Shown in pieces: positions 27,144 through 35,087 of a stretch of 64,000 nt of DNA. The notes under the pieces are model-generated. The model made no database searches, had not been told where the DNA came from, and saw only the letters and a program-made list of their open reading frames with translations. Source of the DNA: Bog-756 sp052143895 (lineage in GTDB: Bacteria > Actinomycetota > Acidimicrobiia > Acidimicrobiales > RAAP-2). The first letter of the stretch is position 1. Each line of letters opens with the position of its first letter. Where the stretch lies: NCBI GenBank assembly GCA_052143895.1, contig JBKQRT010000001.1, positions 1 to 64,000 on the forward strand, given 5' to 3'. A program made the position numbers and the translations under genes.

Positions 27144-27175
27144 ACTATACCAAAGTTGAGTGCTATCCATACAAG
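27144..27175 (-). promoter_or_regulatory. dnaK promoter with HAIR element (HspR binding site)
   Basis: Read on the minus strand, CTTGTAT-N7-ACTCAAC (27175 down to 27155) matches the HAIR consensus CTTGAGT-N7-ACTCAAG at 11 of 14 positions with exact spacing. It is followed by a good -10 hexamer TATAGT (complement of 27144-27149), so the HAIR box covers the -35 region. This fits HspR repression of the operon; consensus and role are established knowledge, binding here is inferred. Confidence 0.8.
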
Positions 27176-27231
27176 TTTTCTGCAGGATACACGTGCCGCA
27201 AGACGTGGCGCCTCCGGGATACGCTGCGGAC

Positions 27232-27987
27232 ATGCCGCTCCTGGTACTGCTGCGCCACGGCCAGTCGCAGTGGAACGCCGACAACCTCTTCACCGGCTGG
27301 CACGACGTCGACCTCACCGAGCTGGGCGAGGACGAGGCCCGGCGGTCGGGCGAGCTCCTCGCTGCCGAAGCCAGCCTCGACCTGCGGGTGGTGCACACGT
27401 CGGTGCTGACCCGGGCGGTCCGCACCGCCGAGCTCGCCCTCGGAGTGGCCGGGCGCAGCTGGCTGCCGGTGCGGCGGCACTGGCGACTCAACGAACGCCA
27501 CTACGGGGCCCTGCAGGGGAAGGACAAGAAGGAGACCGCCGCCCAGTTCGGAGACGCCCAGGTCAAGGAGTGGCGGCGCAGCTACGCCACCCCGCCCCCG
27601 CCGGTGGAGACCGGGAGCGCCCACCACCCGGCCGGCGACCCGCGCTACCGCGACGTGCCGGCCGAGGTGCTGCCCTCGACCGAGTGCCTGGCCGACGTGG
27701 TCGCCCGCGCCCTGCCCTACTGGGAGGATGCCATCGTGCCCGACCTGCTCGCCGAGGGCGCCCGGGGCGGATCGGTGCTCGTGGTCGCCCACGGCAACAG
27801 CCTCCGGGCGTTGCGCAAGCACATCGACGGCATCGGAGACGACGAGATCACCGGGCTGGAGATCCCGACGGGCATCCCCTTCGTCTACGAGCTGGCCGAC
27901 GACCTGTCCGTCATCTCCGGTGACTACCTCGGCGACCCCGAGGCGGCTCGCGCTGCCGCCGAGGCGGTCAGCCGCCAGGCCGGCTAG
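27232..27987 (+). CDS. gpmA: 2,3-bisphosphoglycerate-dependent phosphoglycerate mutase
   Basis: 251 residues, histidine phosphatase superfamily. It interconverts 3- and 2-phosphoglycerate in glycolysis. The phosphohistidine is His9 in LLVLLRHGQSQWN; FTGWHDVDLTELGEDEA, NERHYGALQGKDKKE and the second catalytic His in VVAHGNSLRAL are all in place. I chose ATG 27232, since homologues start MPLLVLLRHG. A TACGCT hexamer ends only a few bases before this ATG, so the mRNA may be leaderless. It is divergent from dnaK, and the open frame upstream crosses the HAIR promoter. Confidence 0.94.
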   Translation: MPLLVLLRHGQSQWNADNLFTGWHDVDLTELGEDEARRSGELLAAEASLDLRVVHTSVLTRAVRTAELALGVAGRSWLPVRRHWRLNERHYGALQGKDKKETAAQFGDAQVKEWRRSYATPPPPVETGSAHHPAGDPRYRDVPAEVLPSTECLADVVARALPYWEDAIVPDLLAEGARGGSVLVVAHGNSLRALRKHIDGIGDDEITGLEIPTGIPFVYELADDLSVISGDYLGDPEAARAAAEAVSRQAG

Positions 27988-28027
27988 CGGCTAGCGAAGG
28001 CCGTCGGAGCCGGGCGCCGGGGTGCAC

Positions 28028-28057
28028 GGGAGGCCGGCTCCGAAGAACCGGCCTCCC
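28028..28057. terminator. Strong hairpin between converging gpmA and PII genes
   Basis: Perfect 10-base inverted repeat GGGAGGCCGG (28028-28037) and CCGGCCTCCC (28048-28057) with a 10-base loop. It lies in the gap between the gpmA stop and the stop of the converging PII gene, and can end transcription from both sides. Confidence 0.75.
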
Positions 28058-28110
28058 GGCTGCGTGCTGCGCACCGGTCGGGTGCACGGTGGTCCGACGC
28101 CGGACCGGAC

Positions 28111-28449
28111 CTACAGGGCGTCGCTCCCGCGCTCGCCGGTCCGGACCCGGATGACATCCTCGACGGCGATCACCCACACCTTCCCGTCGCCGATCTTTCC
28201 GGTGCCGGCAGTGTCGACGATCGTCGACATGACCTCCTCTACCTGGGCGTCGTCGACGAGGACCTCGAGCCGGATCTTCGGCACGAACTCGACCTCGTAC
28301 TCCGCCCCCCGGTAGACCTCGGTGTGGCCCCGCTGGCGACCGAACCCCTGGGCCTCGGTCAGGGTCATGCCGTGCACCCCGAGGGCTTTCAGACCCTCCT
28401 TGACCTCGTCCAGTTTGAACGGTTTCACCACCGCAACGATCAATTTCAT
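28111..28449 (-). CDS. glnB: PII nitrogen regulatory protein, partner of Amt
   Basis: 112 residues, the exact PII length. The start MKLIVAVVKPFKLDEVKEGL, the T loop GFGRQRGHTEVYRGAEYEVE with Tyr51, and the B-loop GTGKIGDGK are complete. PII trimers read ATP/ADP and 2-oxoglutarate and, when docked, block Amt. Actinobacterial PII is adenylylated on Tyr51 by GlnD, which is not in the window. The gene lies 33 bases downstream of amt on the same strand and could equally be called glnK. A close paralogue with an identical T loop is at 60159. Confidence 0.94.
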   Translation of the reverse strand: MKLIVAVVKPFKLDEVKEGLKALGVHGMTLTEAQGFGRQRGHTEVYRGAEYEVEFVPKIRLEVLVDDAQVEEVMSTIVDTAGTGKIGDGKVWVIAVEDVIRVRTGERGSDAL

Positions 28450-28482
28450 CGTGGTTCTCTCCTTGTGCTCGTAGTCGTGCGG

Positions 28483-30033
28483 TCAGCTGCCGGGTTCGCC
28501 GGGCGGTTGCAGGCCTTCGGGTTCGGACTTGTGCCCGCCCTCTCCGGCCATGGCGAAGGCGCCGACCCGGGCGGCCAGTGTCTCCTCCGGGAAGGCCTCC
28601 TCGCCGTGGATGGCCTGGTCGCCGACCTCGAGAATCTCGTCCTTGTAGCGGGCCCCTCGGAGGACCAGCCCGATGAGCTTCATGAGGATGAAGGTGATCA
28701 GCGCCGACCAGAGGATGACCCACACCGCGGCCCGGAACTGCTCCCACAGCTGGTGGGCCGAGCCGGTGTAGATGAGCCCACTGACCGAGAAGGGAATGCA
28801 GTGCGCCGTGGCCTGGATGTAGGTCTGCTGGCTGGTGGCCACCACCTGTCCCGAGGGATCCAGACGACCGCAGCCGTACTCGAGCATGTTCGGGTCCCCG
28901 AAGAGGCCGAGGAGGAGCCCGCCGAAGAGCCCGGCGATGCCGTGGGTGTAGACGACGCCGAGTGCGTCGTCCACCTTCGAGAAGGGCCGGACCTTGGACA
29001 GGAAGTTCCAGGCCACCCACACCACCCCGGTGCAGATCGCACCGACGGCGATGGCACCTTGGCCGTTGACCCAGCCTGCGCACGGCGTGATGCCGACCAG
29101 CCCGCAGATCATGCCGTTCACGCCGCCGAGGAAGGCGGGCTTCTTCTCCTTGGAGAGCCAGGCGTCGAGGGCGATCCACACGAGCACGCCGGTGGCGGTG
29201 GCCAGGTTGGTGTTGACCACCGCGGCCGCGGCGTCGGCTCCCGCGTAGTACGGGTCACCACCGTTGAAGCCGTTCCAGCCCAGCCACAGGATGCCGGCGC
29301 CCACCCCCGCCATCACCAGGTTGTTGGGCAAGGCATGCTGTCGGTCCCGGAGGAGTCTGGGTCCGAGGACCCAGGCGGCCACGAACCCGGAGACCCCAGC
29401 CGACATATGGATGACGTACCCACCGGAGAAGTCGAGCGAACCCTCCTGGGCGAAGTAGCCACCGCCCCAGAGCAGAAAGGCGTCGATGCTGTAGACGAAG
29501 GTCGACCACAGCGGCACCAGCAAGCACCAGGCGCTGAACTTGATCCGACCGAGCACGCTTCCGAGGAAGAGCAGTGGTGTGATGGCGGCGAACACGAACT
29601 GGAAGTAGGCGAGGGACGACGTCGGGAAGTGGAACGGGATGACCGTGTTGGCCGCCGACACCGCCTGGCCCTGTTCACCGGCCGTACTGGTGATGGACCC
29701 CGGTTTACCGACGAAGTTGTCGATGAAGTGCGTCCAACCGCCGACACCGGTCAGCTGGGTCTGCACCCCGTTCTTCACACCACCCCCGAACGAGTTGGCG
29801 CCGAACCCCATCTTGTAGGACCAGAGGAACCAGGCGAGCATCACCAGGGAGAAGCCGGCGAACATCATGCCGAGGACGTTCACCGCCCACTTCTTCTGGA
29901 CGATCGACGCATAGAGGACCGCCAGGGCGGGGAGGCTCATCATGCCGACGAACGTGGCGGCAACGATCTGCCACGTGTTGTCTCCGGTGTTGAGCCAACT
30001 CGGGTACGGGACTTGCGTTATCGCGGCTAGCAC
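28483..30033 (-). CDS. amt: Ammonium transporter Amt
   Basis: 516 residues, about eleven helices. Visible family marks are NTGDNTWQIVAATFVGMMSLPALAV at the start, the pore segments with DFSGGYVIHMSAGVSGFVAAW, WLGWNGFNGG and VYTHGIAGLFGG, which carry the twin pore histidines. The C-terminal tail ends in an unusual acidic, Pro/Gly-rich stretch of ~35 residues beyond the conserved part. The start GTG 30033 follows GGAGAGGAG by ten bases; longer versions (to 30153) add unconserved text. With the PII gene it forms the usual amt-glnK operon, and GlnR-like boxes lie upstream. Confidence 0.93.
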   Translation of the reverse strand: MLAAITQVPYPSWLNTGDNTWQIVAATFVGMMSLPALAVLYASIVQKKWAVNVLGMMFAGFSLVMLAWFLWSYKMGFGANSFGGGVKNGVQTQLTGVGGWTHFIDNFVGKPGSITSTAGEQGQAVSAANTVIPFHFPTSSLAYFQFVFAAITPLLFLGSVLGRIKFSAWCLLVPLWSTFVYSIDAFLLWGGGYFAQEGSLDFSGGYVIHMSAGVSGFVAAWVLGPRLLRDRQHALPNNLVMAGVGAGILWLGWNGFNGGDPYYAGADAAAAVVNTNLATATGVLVWIALDAWLSKEKKPAFLGGVNGMICGLVGITPCAGWVNGQGAIAVGAICTGVVWVAWNFLSKVRPFSKVDDALGVVYTHGIAGLFGGLLLGLFGDPNMLEYGCGRLDPSGQVVATSQQTYIQATAHCIPFSVSGLIYTGSAHQLWEQFRAAVWVILWSALITFILMKLIGLVLRGARYKDEILEVGDQAIHGEEAFPEETLAARVGAFAMAGEGGHKSEPEGLQPPGEPGS

Positions 30034-30413
30034 GGCGTGGGTGCTCCTCTCCTGAGTTACTTCGTGCGCCGGCTCCCACACGGTCCGGACCCGGTACGGG
30101 AACGGGGTGGGCAGAGGCCGGCGGCGGCAGATTCGCTCTGTCGCCGCAAACAATGCAGCCTCGGGATTTCGGCACGGTCACGCCCGTGTTACCAACGCGT
30201 GAACTGGCTCGATCCTCCTGATGGGAGGGGGTGACACGGCACGCGCGCCGTCGACAACGCCTTCAGATCAGCGCGGCGCCGACCAGATTCCAAGCTCCGG
30301 TGCGCGCGCACCGTGGTGCAACCGACCGCTTGCCGCGCTCGCCCGGCGGTGCGGTGGGGGGAGGGGAGGCGGCGCCGGTGGGCCGATCGTCGATGGCGAC
30401 CCCCGTGGTCGGG
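30034..30413. other. Upstream region of amt, with promoter-side elements
   Basis: 380 bases between the amt start and the stop of the next minus-strand gene. It holds the amt ribosome site, the GlnR-like boxes at 30166-30192 and presumably the promoter, whose hexamers are not obvious. The rest (30193-30413) shows no gene. Confidence 0.5.
30166..30192 (-). promoter_or_regulatory. GlnR-like binding site upstream of amt
   Basis: On the minus strand GTAAC-N6-GTGAC-N6-GAAAT: three five-base half sites in strict 11-base rhythm. The actinobacterial GlnR consensus is gTnAC-N6-GaAAC repeated. Two sites fit the gTnAC type and the third is one base from GaAAC. It lies about 135-160 bases upstream of the amt start. 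No glnR gene is in the window. Confidence 0.5.
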
Positions 30414-31142
30414 TCAGCCCGCCTTCCGCTCGTCGCCGGGCTTGGTCTTCGGCGGCTTGCCTGGCGGCGCGGTCGGGGGCGTGTAGCGCTTGCTCGGCCG
30501 GGCCGTGCCGGTCGGAGACCGGCCGGCTGTCGGCCCTGACTCCTTGGCCAGCTTCAGCTTCGTCTGCAGGCGATAGGCACGGACCAGGTACCAGGCGCCG
30601 GCCAACAGGAAGGGGACGCCGAACCCCCAGAAGTGGAGGTTGAAGATGGACAGCCCGTACAGGGCCATGATGATCCCGAGGTAGAGGCGCTTGCGGAACC
30701 ACGCCGCCGCCAGCATCGCCACGGCCAGGGCGAGGGTCACGGCACCAAGCTCGAGGTAGACCGACGGGTTCACGTGCGCCGAATTGAGATGGCCGTTGGC
30801 CAGGGTGGCCTTCGGATCGTTGGCGATGAGGCTGCCGGTGACCAACAGCGCGATCATGCCGGCGAGTGGGGCCGCCAGCAGCCCGATCAGCCGCTCCTTG
30901 TCGTCGGCCCGCTTGACCGCCTCCTCGAGCTCCTCCACGGTGGTGGGGCCCTCGTCGGGTGCGGCGGCGCCTTCGGATGGCTTGAGGACGGCGCTGCTCA
31001 GCCGGCTGCTCAGGCTCGGCTTGTCCGCATCGCCGTGCGGGCGACGGAAGGGGGCGCGCATCCGCTCCCACGGACCGGTGGGCGGGGTCATCTCGTCCGG
31101 GGGGGTGACATCGTCGTCGGGGTCGGTGCCGGCCATGGCCAA
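30414..31142 (-). CDS. Uncharacterised multi-pass membrane protein
   Basis: 242 residues. An acidic, Pro-rich cytoplasmic start (to ~65) and a short charged helix (TTVEELEEAVKRADDKERL) lead into about four membrane segments: LLAAPLAGMIALLVTGSLI, LELGAVTLALAVAMLAAAWF, the LYLGIIMALYGLSIF segment, and FWGFGVPFLLAGAWYLV. The tail is basic and Pro/Lys-rich (RPSKRYTPPTAPPGKPPKTK), a pattern common to small actinobacterial membrane proteins. No function known. A single gene, 380 bases from amt. Confidence 0.75.
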   Translation of the reverse strand: MAMAGTDPDDDVTPPDEMTPPTGPWERMRAPFRRPHGDADKPSLSSRLSSAVLKPSEGAAAPDEGPTTVEELEEAVKRADDKERLIGLLAAPLAGMIALLVTGSLIANDPKATLANGHLNSAHVNPSVYLELGAVTLALAVAMLAAAWFRKRLYLGIIMALYGLSIFNLHFWGFGVPFLLAGAWYLVRAYRLQTKLKLAKESGPTAGRSPTGTARPSKRYTPPTAPPGKPPKTKPGDERKAG

Positions 31143-31242
31143 GGCTACCGCGCCCCGTCGATCGCCCGGGTGGCGGCTGCGACCGTCCTACCCCCGGTGC
31201 GACGGAACGCGCACCGGTCCTGCGTCGGTGCGGGAGCGCGGT

Positions 31243-31797
31243 TCACGACGGGCGGCGCGACCGTCGCCGGCGGGCAAGGACCACGCCGGCCAACGGTAGG
31301 AGAACGAGAAGGAGAAGCGTCGGGACGACGAACACGCTCGCTGATGGGTGCTCGGCGGCCACCGCTGCCGGGGTCGAGAACAGCGCCGGGTCACCCGGTA
31401 CGGTCACGCCCGCGATGCGGGACCCAACGGGACGGAGGCCGTTGCCGGGGATGCCCTCGGTGTAGCGGTGCCCGTCGACCGTGTAGGTGGCACTGCAGTC
31501 GTACCCGGCGAGATTGCTGCCGCTGCCCCCCATCAGCCCGAGGCACCCGGACACGGTGGCGTCGACCGGTACGCCGTGAGCCCGCAACTCGGTGATCTGC
31601 GCGTTCTTCTTTGCCCCGGCTGCGAAGAGGAGGGCGGTGACCGCGGCCAGGGCCACGAGGGTGACGCCCACGGCGACACGACCCGCCCGGCGGACGTCAA
31701 CCTGCACCCCGGCGCCGCGCAGGTTGGTGAGCGGCTCCTCGGGACCGGGGGCGCCCGATGCCGGCCCGTCGGGGGCGGTCGACTCCGGAGCGATCAT
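31243..31797 (-). CDS. DUF3592-like two-helix membrane protein
   Basis: 184 residues: a polar start, helix 1 (VAVGVTLVALAAVTALLFAAGA), an extracytoplasmic domain of ~90 residues with two cysteines (VSGCLGLMGGSG and YDCSATYTVDGHRYTEG) and helix 2 (VFVVPTLLLLVLLPLAGVVLA) followed by a basic RRRRSRRPS tail. The 'VPVDATVSGC...YTVDGHRY' layout resembles the DUF3592 fold. Function unknown. ATG 31797 gives this neat layout; the frame stays open upstream across the divergent gene. Confidence 0.7.
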   Translation of the reverse strand: MIAPESTAPDGPASGAPGPEEPLTNLRGAGVQVDVRRAGRVAVGVTLVALAAVTALLFAAGAKKNAQITELRAHGVPVDATVSGCLGLMGGSGSNLAGYDCSATYTVDGHRYTEGIPGNGLRPVGSRIAGVTVPGDPALFSTPAAVAAEHPSASVFVVPTLLLLVLLPLAGVVLARRRRSRRPS

Positions 31798-31950
31798 TGG
31801 CAGTCCGTCCCTTGCTGACGCGTTCGCCGCCACCCGGCTCCCCGCCCGGCGACCGGGAGATGGTAGCAGTGGGGGCGGAGGCGGCCCCGGCCGGCTCCCG
31901 GCGCTCGGTGGTCCGGCGTCGCCGCCGACGGCCGCGGTAACCTCCGGACC

Positions 31951-32370
31951 ATGGCGCGTCCCAAGGCACTGGATCTCAAGAGCATCTGGCTGTTCTCCAG
32001 TTGCACGGCGTCGGAGCTCCGCAAGATCCGCAGCTCCCTCGACGAGGTCGCGGTGCCGGCGGGCAAGCTCGTCGTCGAGGAGGGACGCATCGGCCTCGAG
32101 TTCTTCCTCATCGTGACCGGCACGGCCGCCGTCACCCGCAGCGGCAAGCAGGTGGCCACGCTCGGGCCCGGCGACCACTTCGGTGAGCTCGCCCTCCTCG
32201 ACCGGCGTCCCCGATCGGCGTCGGTCGTGTCGCAGACCGACATGGACCTGCTGGTCCTCTCGCAGCGCCAGTTCAACGGGCTGCTCGAATCGGTGCCAAC
32301 CATCGCCCGCAAGATGCTGGCCGCCATGGCCAACCGCCTGCGAGAAGCGGACGCCAAGGCCTACGACTGA
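31951..32370 (+). CDS. Cyclic nucleotide-binding domain protein (single CNB domain)
   Basis: 139 residues, one CAP-type CNB domain with no DNA-binding part. It starts IWLFSSCTASELRKIRSSL, carries VVEEGRIGLEFFLIVTGTAAV, and its phosphate-binding cassette FGELALLDRRPRSASVV has the Glu and Arg needed to hold cAMP or cGMP. The C-terminal helix is LLESVPTIARKMLAAMANRLR. It may act as a stand-alone sensor or partner subunit. Converges with the EtfD-like gene 18 bases away. Confidence 0.88.
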   Translation: MARPKALDLKSIWLFSSCTASELRKIRSSLDEVAVPAGKLVVEEGRIGLEFFLIVTGTAAVTRSGKQVATLGPGDHFGELALLDRRPRSASVVSQTDMDLLVLSQRQFNGLLESVPTIARKMLAAMANRLREADAKAYD

Positions 32371-32388
32371 CCGCCCGGTCGGCCCCGC

Positions 32389-34458
32389 TCAGGTCGGGGC
32401 GCTGAACGACTGGCCGATGACCTGGTCGCTCATCGACTCCTCCAGCAGCTGGGAGAGGTCGAGGACCCGGACGTCGTCCTCCTTGGCGTGGGCCCGCACC
32501 GCGTCATCGAGCATGATCATGCAGTAGGGACAGGCGGTCGACACGACGTCGGCGCCGGTGCCGAGGGCCTCCTCGGTGCGCTCCATATTGACCCGCTTGC
32601 CGAGGTTCTCCTCGAGCCACATCCGGGCCCCACCGGCCCCACAGCAGAACCCCTTCTCGCGGCACCGCCGCATCTCGACCTGGGTCGCACCGGGGATGGC
32701 GTCGATGACCGAGCGCGGCTCGTCGAACACCCGGTTGTGGCGGCCCAGGTAGCAGGGGTCATGATAGGTGACCGTCCCCCGGTAGCCGCCACCCGGGGTC
32801 AGCCGCCCGGCGGTGACGAGATGGTCGAGCAGCTGGCTGTGGTGGATGACGTCGAAGGTGCCGCCGAGGGACGGGTACTCGTTGGCCAGCGAATTGAAGC
32901 AGTGGGGGCAGGTGGCGATGACCTTCTTCACCCCGGCGTTCTCCAGGGTCTCGATGTTGGCCCGGCCCTGCTCCTGGTAGAGGTACTCGTTGCCCAGCCG
33001 GCGGGCCGGATCGCCAGTGCAGCTCTCCTTCGGGCCGAGGATGGCGAAGGAGACGCCCGCCCGGTGGAGCATGCGGGCGGTGGCCTGGGCCCCCTTGCGG
33101 GCCCGCTCGTCGAGCGCCCCGGCGCAGCCCACCCAGTAGAGGTACTCGATGTCGTCGGGGATGGTGCCGCTGACCACCGGTACGTCGAAATCGAGCGCGT
33201 CCGTCCAGTCGGTGCGCTTGGACGAGCCGAGGCCCCAGGGGTCGCCCTGGTTCTCGATGTTGCGGAGCATGAGCCCGGCCTCGGTGGGGAACCGTGATTC
33301 CATCAGCACCTCGTAGCGGCGCATGTCGATGATGGTGTCGATGTGCTCGATGTCGACGGGGCACTGCTCGACGCAGGCGCCGCACGTCGTGCACGACCAC
33401 AGCACGTCGGGATCGATGACCGACGGCACCAGCGTCTCGACCTCGAGGCCGGCGGAACGGTTCTTCGCCATGACCCGGTCGGCCGAGGAGAAGAGGTTGT
33501 CGCGGAGGTCCATGATCAGCAACTTCGGCGACAGCGGCTTGCCCGTGTTCCAGGCCGGGCACTGGGACTGGCACCGACCGCACTCGGTGCAGGTGGCCAT
33601 GTCGAGCAGTTGCTTCCACGAGAAGTCCTCGATGCGGCCGGCGCCGAACACCACCTCGTCGTCGTCGCCCACGCTCTCCATCGACATGTCGGGCGTGGAG
33701 GCGAGAGCGCCGAGTGCCCGGGGGCGGCGGGAGGCGGCGACGTTGACCGGCGCCAGGAAGATGTGGAGATGTTTCGAGTAGGAGACGAACACCAGGAACC
33801 CGGTGATGATGGCGATGTTGGCCAGCAGGGCGACCGTCTCGATCACGCTGTTGACCCCGGTGCCCAGGGGCTTCAGGGCGTCGGCCAAGGCGTGCGAGGC
33901 GAAGGCCCACCACCCGTAGGGGAAATTGCCGGTGTTGATCTGGGCAGCACGGTAGAGGAGCAGGGTCGAGATGACCCCGAAGATCATCAGCAGCACCAGC
34001 CAGGCCGCGCCGGTGTGGGAACCGAAGAAGCGGGAACGCCGGTTCTCCCGTTTGGGTGAGTGCTTGACCCGGATGGCCACGAACACCAGGAGCGAGACGA
34101 TCACGGCCACCGCGAAGAAGTCCTCGATGAAGCCGATGACCGCGGTGTGCCCGATCAGGGGGATGTGGAAATTGCGTTGGAAGAGGCAGCCGAAGGCCTC
34201 GATGATGGTGAGGAAGAGGATGGTGAAGCCCCAGAAGGTGAAGGCGTGGGCCACGCCCGGGACCGTCCACTGAAGCAGCTTCCGTTGGCCGCCGACCTCG
34301 ACCAGTTCGGCCTTGACCCGCTTGGGCACGTCCCGGAACCGGGAGGGCACCGCCGGCTCCCCGGCCGAGATGAGCTCGTAGAGCCAGAAGAAGCGGCGAC
34401 CGGCGATGGCGAACATCACCGCGGTGATGCCGAGTCCTAGGGCGAGTCTGAGGGGCAC
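32389..34458 (-). CDS. Membrane-bound Fe-S oxidoreductase, EtfD/Rv0338c-like
   Basis: 689 residues. The first ~260 form a NarI-like membrane domain with about six helices. Then come two 4Fe-4S motifs, CTECGRCQSQCP (about residue 290) and CTTCGACVEQCP (about 360), and two CCG-type domains with VGCAGA, SCTGDPARR, CPHCFNS and HDPCYLGR, then FCCGAGGARMW and CPYC. In mycobacteria EtfD receives electrons from the ETF of fatty-acid beta-oxidation and passes them to menaquinone. GTG 34458 has AGGAGG six bases upstream. A palindrome lies 18-33 bases before the start. The ETF genes are not here. Confidence 0.85.
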   Translation of the reverse strand: MPLRLALGLGITAVMFAIAGRRFFWLYELISAGEPAVPSRFRDVPKRVKAELVEVGGQRKLLQWTVPGVAHAFTFWGFTILFLTIIEAFGCLFQRNFHIPLIGHTAVIGFIEDFFAVAVIVSLLVFVAIRVKHSPKRENRRSRFFGSHTGAAWLVLLMIFGVISTLLLYRAAQINTGNFPYGWWAFASHALADALKPLGTGVNSVIETVALLANIAIITGFLVFVSYSKHLHIFLAPVNVAASRRPRALGALASTPDMSMESVGDDDEVVFGAGRIEDFSWKQLLDMATCTECGRCQSQCPAWNTGKPLSPKLLIMDLRDNLFSSADRVMAKNRSAGLEVETLVPSVIDPDVLWSCTTCGACVEQCPVDIEHIDTIIDMRRYEVLMESRFPTEAGLMLRNIENQGDPWGLGSSKRTDWTDALDFDVPVVSGTIPDDIEYLYWVGCAGALDERARKGAQATARMLHRAGVSFAILGPKESCTGDPARRLGNEYLYQEQGRANIETLENAGVKKVIATCPHCFNSLANEYPSLGGTFDVIHHSQLLDHLVTAGRLTPGGGYRGTVTYHDPCYLGRHNRVFDEPRSVIDAIPGATQVEMRRCREKGFCCGAGGARMWLEENLGKRVNMERTEEALGTGADVVSTACPYCMIMLDDAVRAHAKEDDVRVLDLSQLLEESMSDQVIGQSFSAPT

Positions 34459-34475
34459 TGCGTTCCTCCTATGGG

Positions 34476-34491
34476 GTTACTGAAGAGTAAC
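34476..34491 (-). promoter_or_regulatory. Palindromic operator candidate in front of the EtfD-like gene
   Basis: Perfect inverted repeat GTTACT-N4-AGTAAC, 16 bases, in an AT-rich island, 18-33 bases upstream of the start codon, where a repressor would block transcription. Shape and size suit a TetR-family regulator, as used for fatty-acid degradation genes. No intact regulator lies next to it; the frameshifted TetR-like gene is 0.6 kb upstream but has a different palindrome. Confidence 0.55.
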
Positions 34492-34523
34492 AAAGGCCGC
34501 CGCTGAGTCGGGCGGGCCGAGGA

Positions 34524-35087
34524 TCACGACCGGAAGTTGTCGGCGTACCGGCTGGGCGTTGGACCCCACTGGCCCTGGTACTTCGACTTGAGCCCTTCCG
34601 AGCCGTAAGGCTTGTCGGCGGCGGTCGTCATCTGGAGAAAGCTGATCTGGCCGATCTTCATGCCCGGGTAGACGGTGATGGGCAGGTTGGCCACGTTGGA
34701 GAGCTCAAGGGTGAGATGACCGTCCCATCCCGCGTCGACGAACCCGGCGGTCGAGTGAATGAGGAGGCCGAGGCGGCCGAGGGACGACTTCCCCTCGAGG
34801 CGGGCCACCAAGTCGGCGGGGAGGGTGACCCTCTCCTTGGTGGAACCGAGGACGAACTCGCCCGGATGGAGGATGAGTGGCTCCTCGCCGGTGTCGACGA
34901 GCTCGGTGAGATCCTCCTGGCTCTCGCGCACGTCGATGACCCGGCTGGTGTGGTTGCGGAAGAGCCGGAAGTACTGGTCGACATGGAGGTCCACCGACGA
35001 AGGCTGGATGCAGCTCTCGTCGAACGGGTCGATCCTGATCCGGCCGGCGTCGAGCGCCTCACGTATGGAGCGGTCTGAGAGAACCAT
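34524..35087 (-). CDS. dcd: dCTP deaminase, probably bifunctional deaminase/dUTPase type
   Basis: 187 residues. It makes dUMP precursor from dCTP for thymidylate synthesis. The start MVLSDRSIREALDAGRI, then IQPSSVDLHVDQYFRLFR, GEFVLGSTKERVTLP, EGKSSLGRLGLLIHSTAGFVD and LELSNVANLPITVYPGMKIGQ agree closely with the mycobacterial Dcd, which also hydrolyses dUTP. ATG 35087 was chosen because conserved sequence starts there; 19 further residues are open upstream. It overlaps the tail of the frameshifted TetR-like gene by 29 bases. Confidence 0.93.
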   Translation of the reverse strand: MVLSDRSIREALDAGRIRIDPFDESCIQPSSVDLHVDQYFRLFRNHTSRVIDVRESQEDLTELVDTGEEPLILHPGEFVLGSTKERVTLPADLVARLEGKSSLGRLGLLIHSTAGFVDAGWDGHLTLELSNVANLPITVYPGMKIGQISFLQMTTAADKPYGSEGLKSKYQGQWGPTPSRYADNFRS

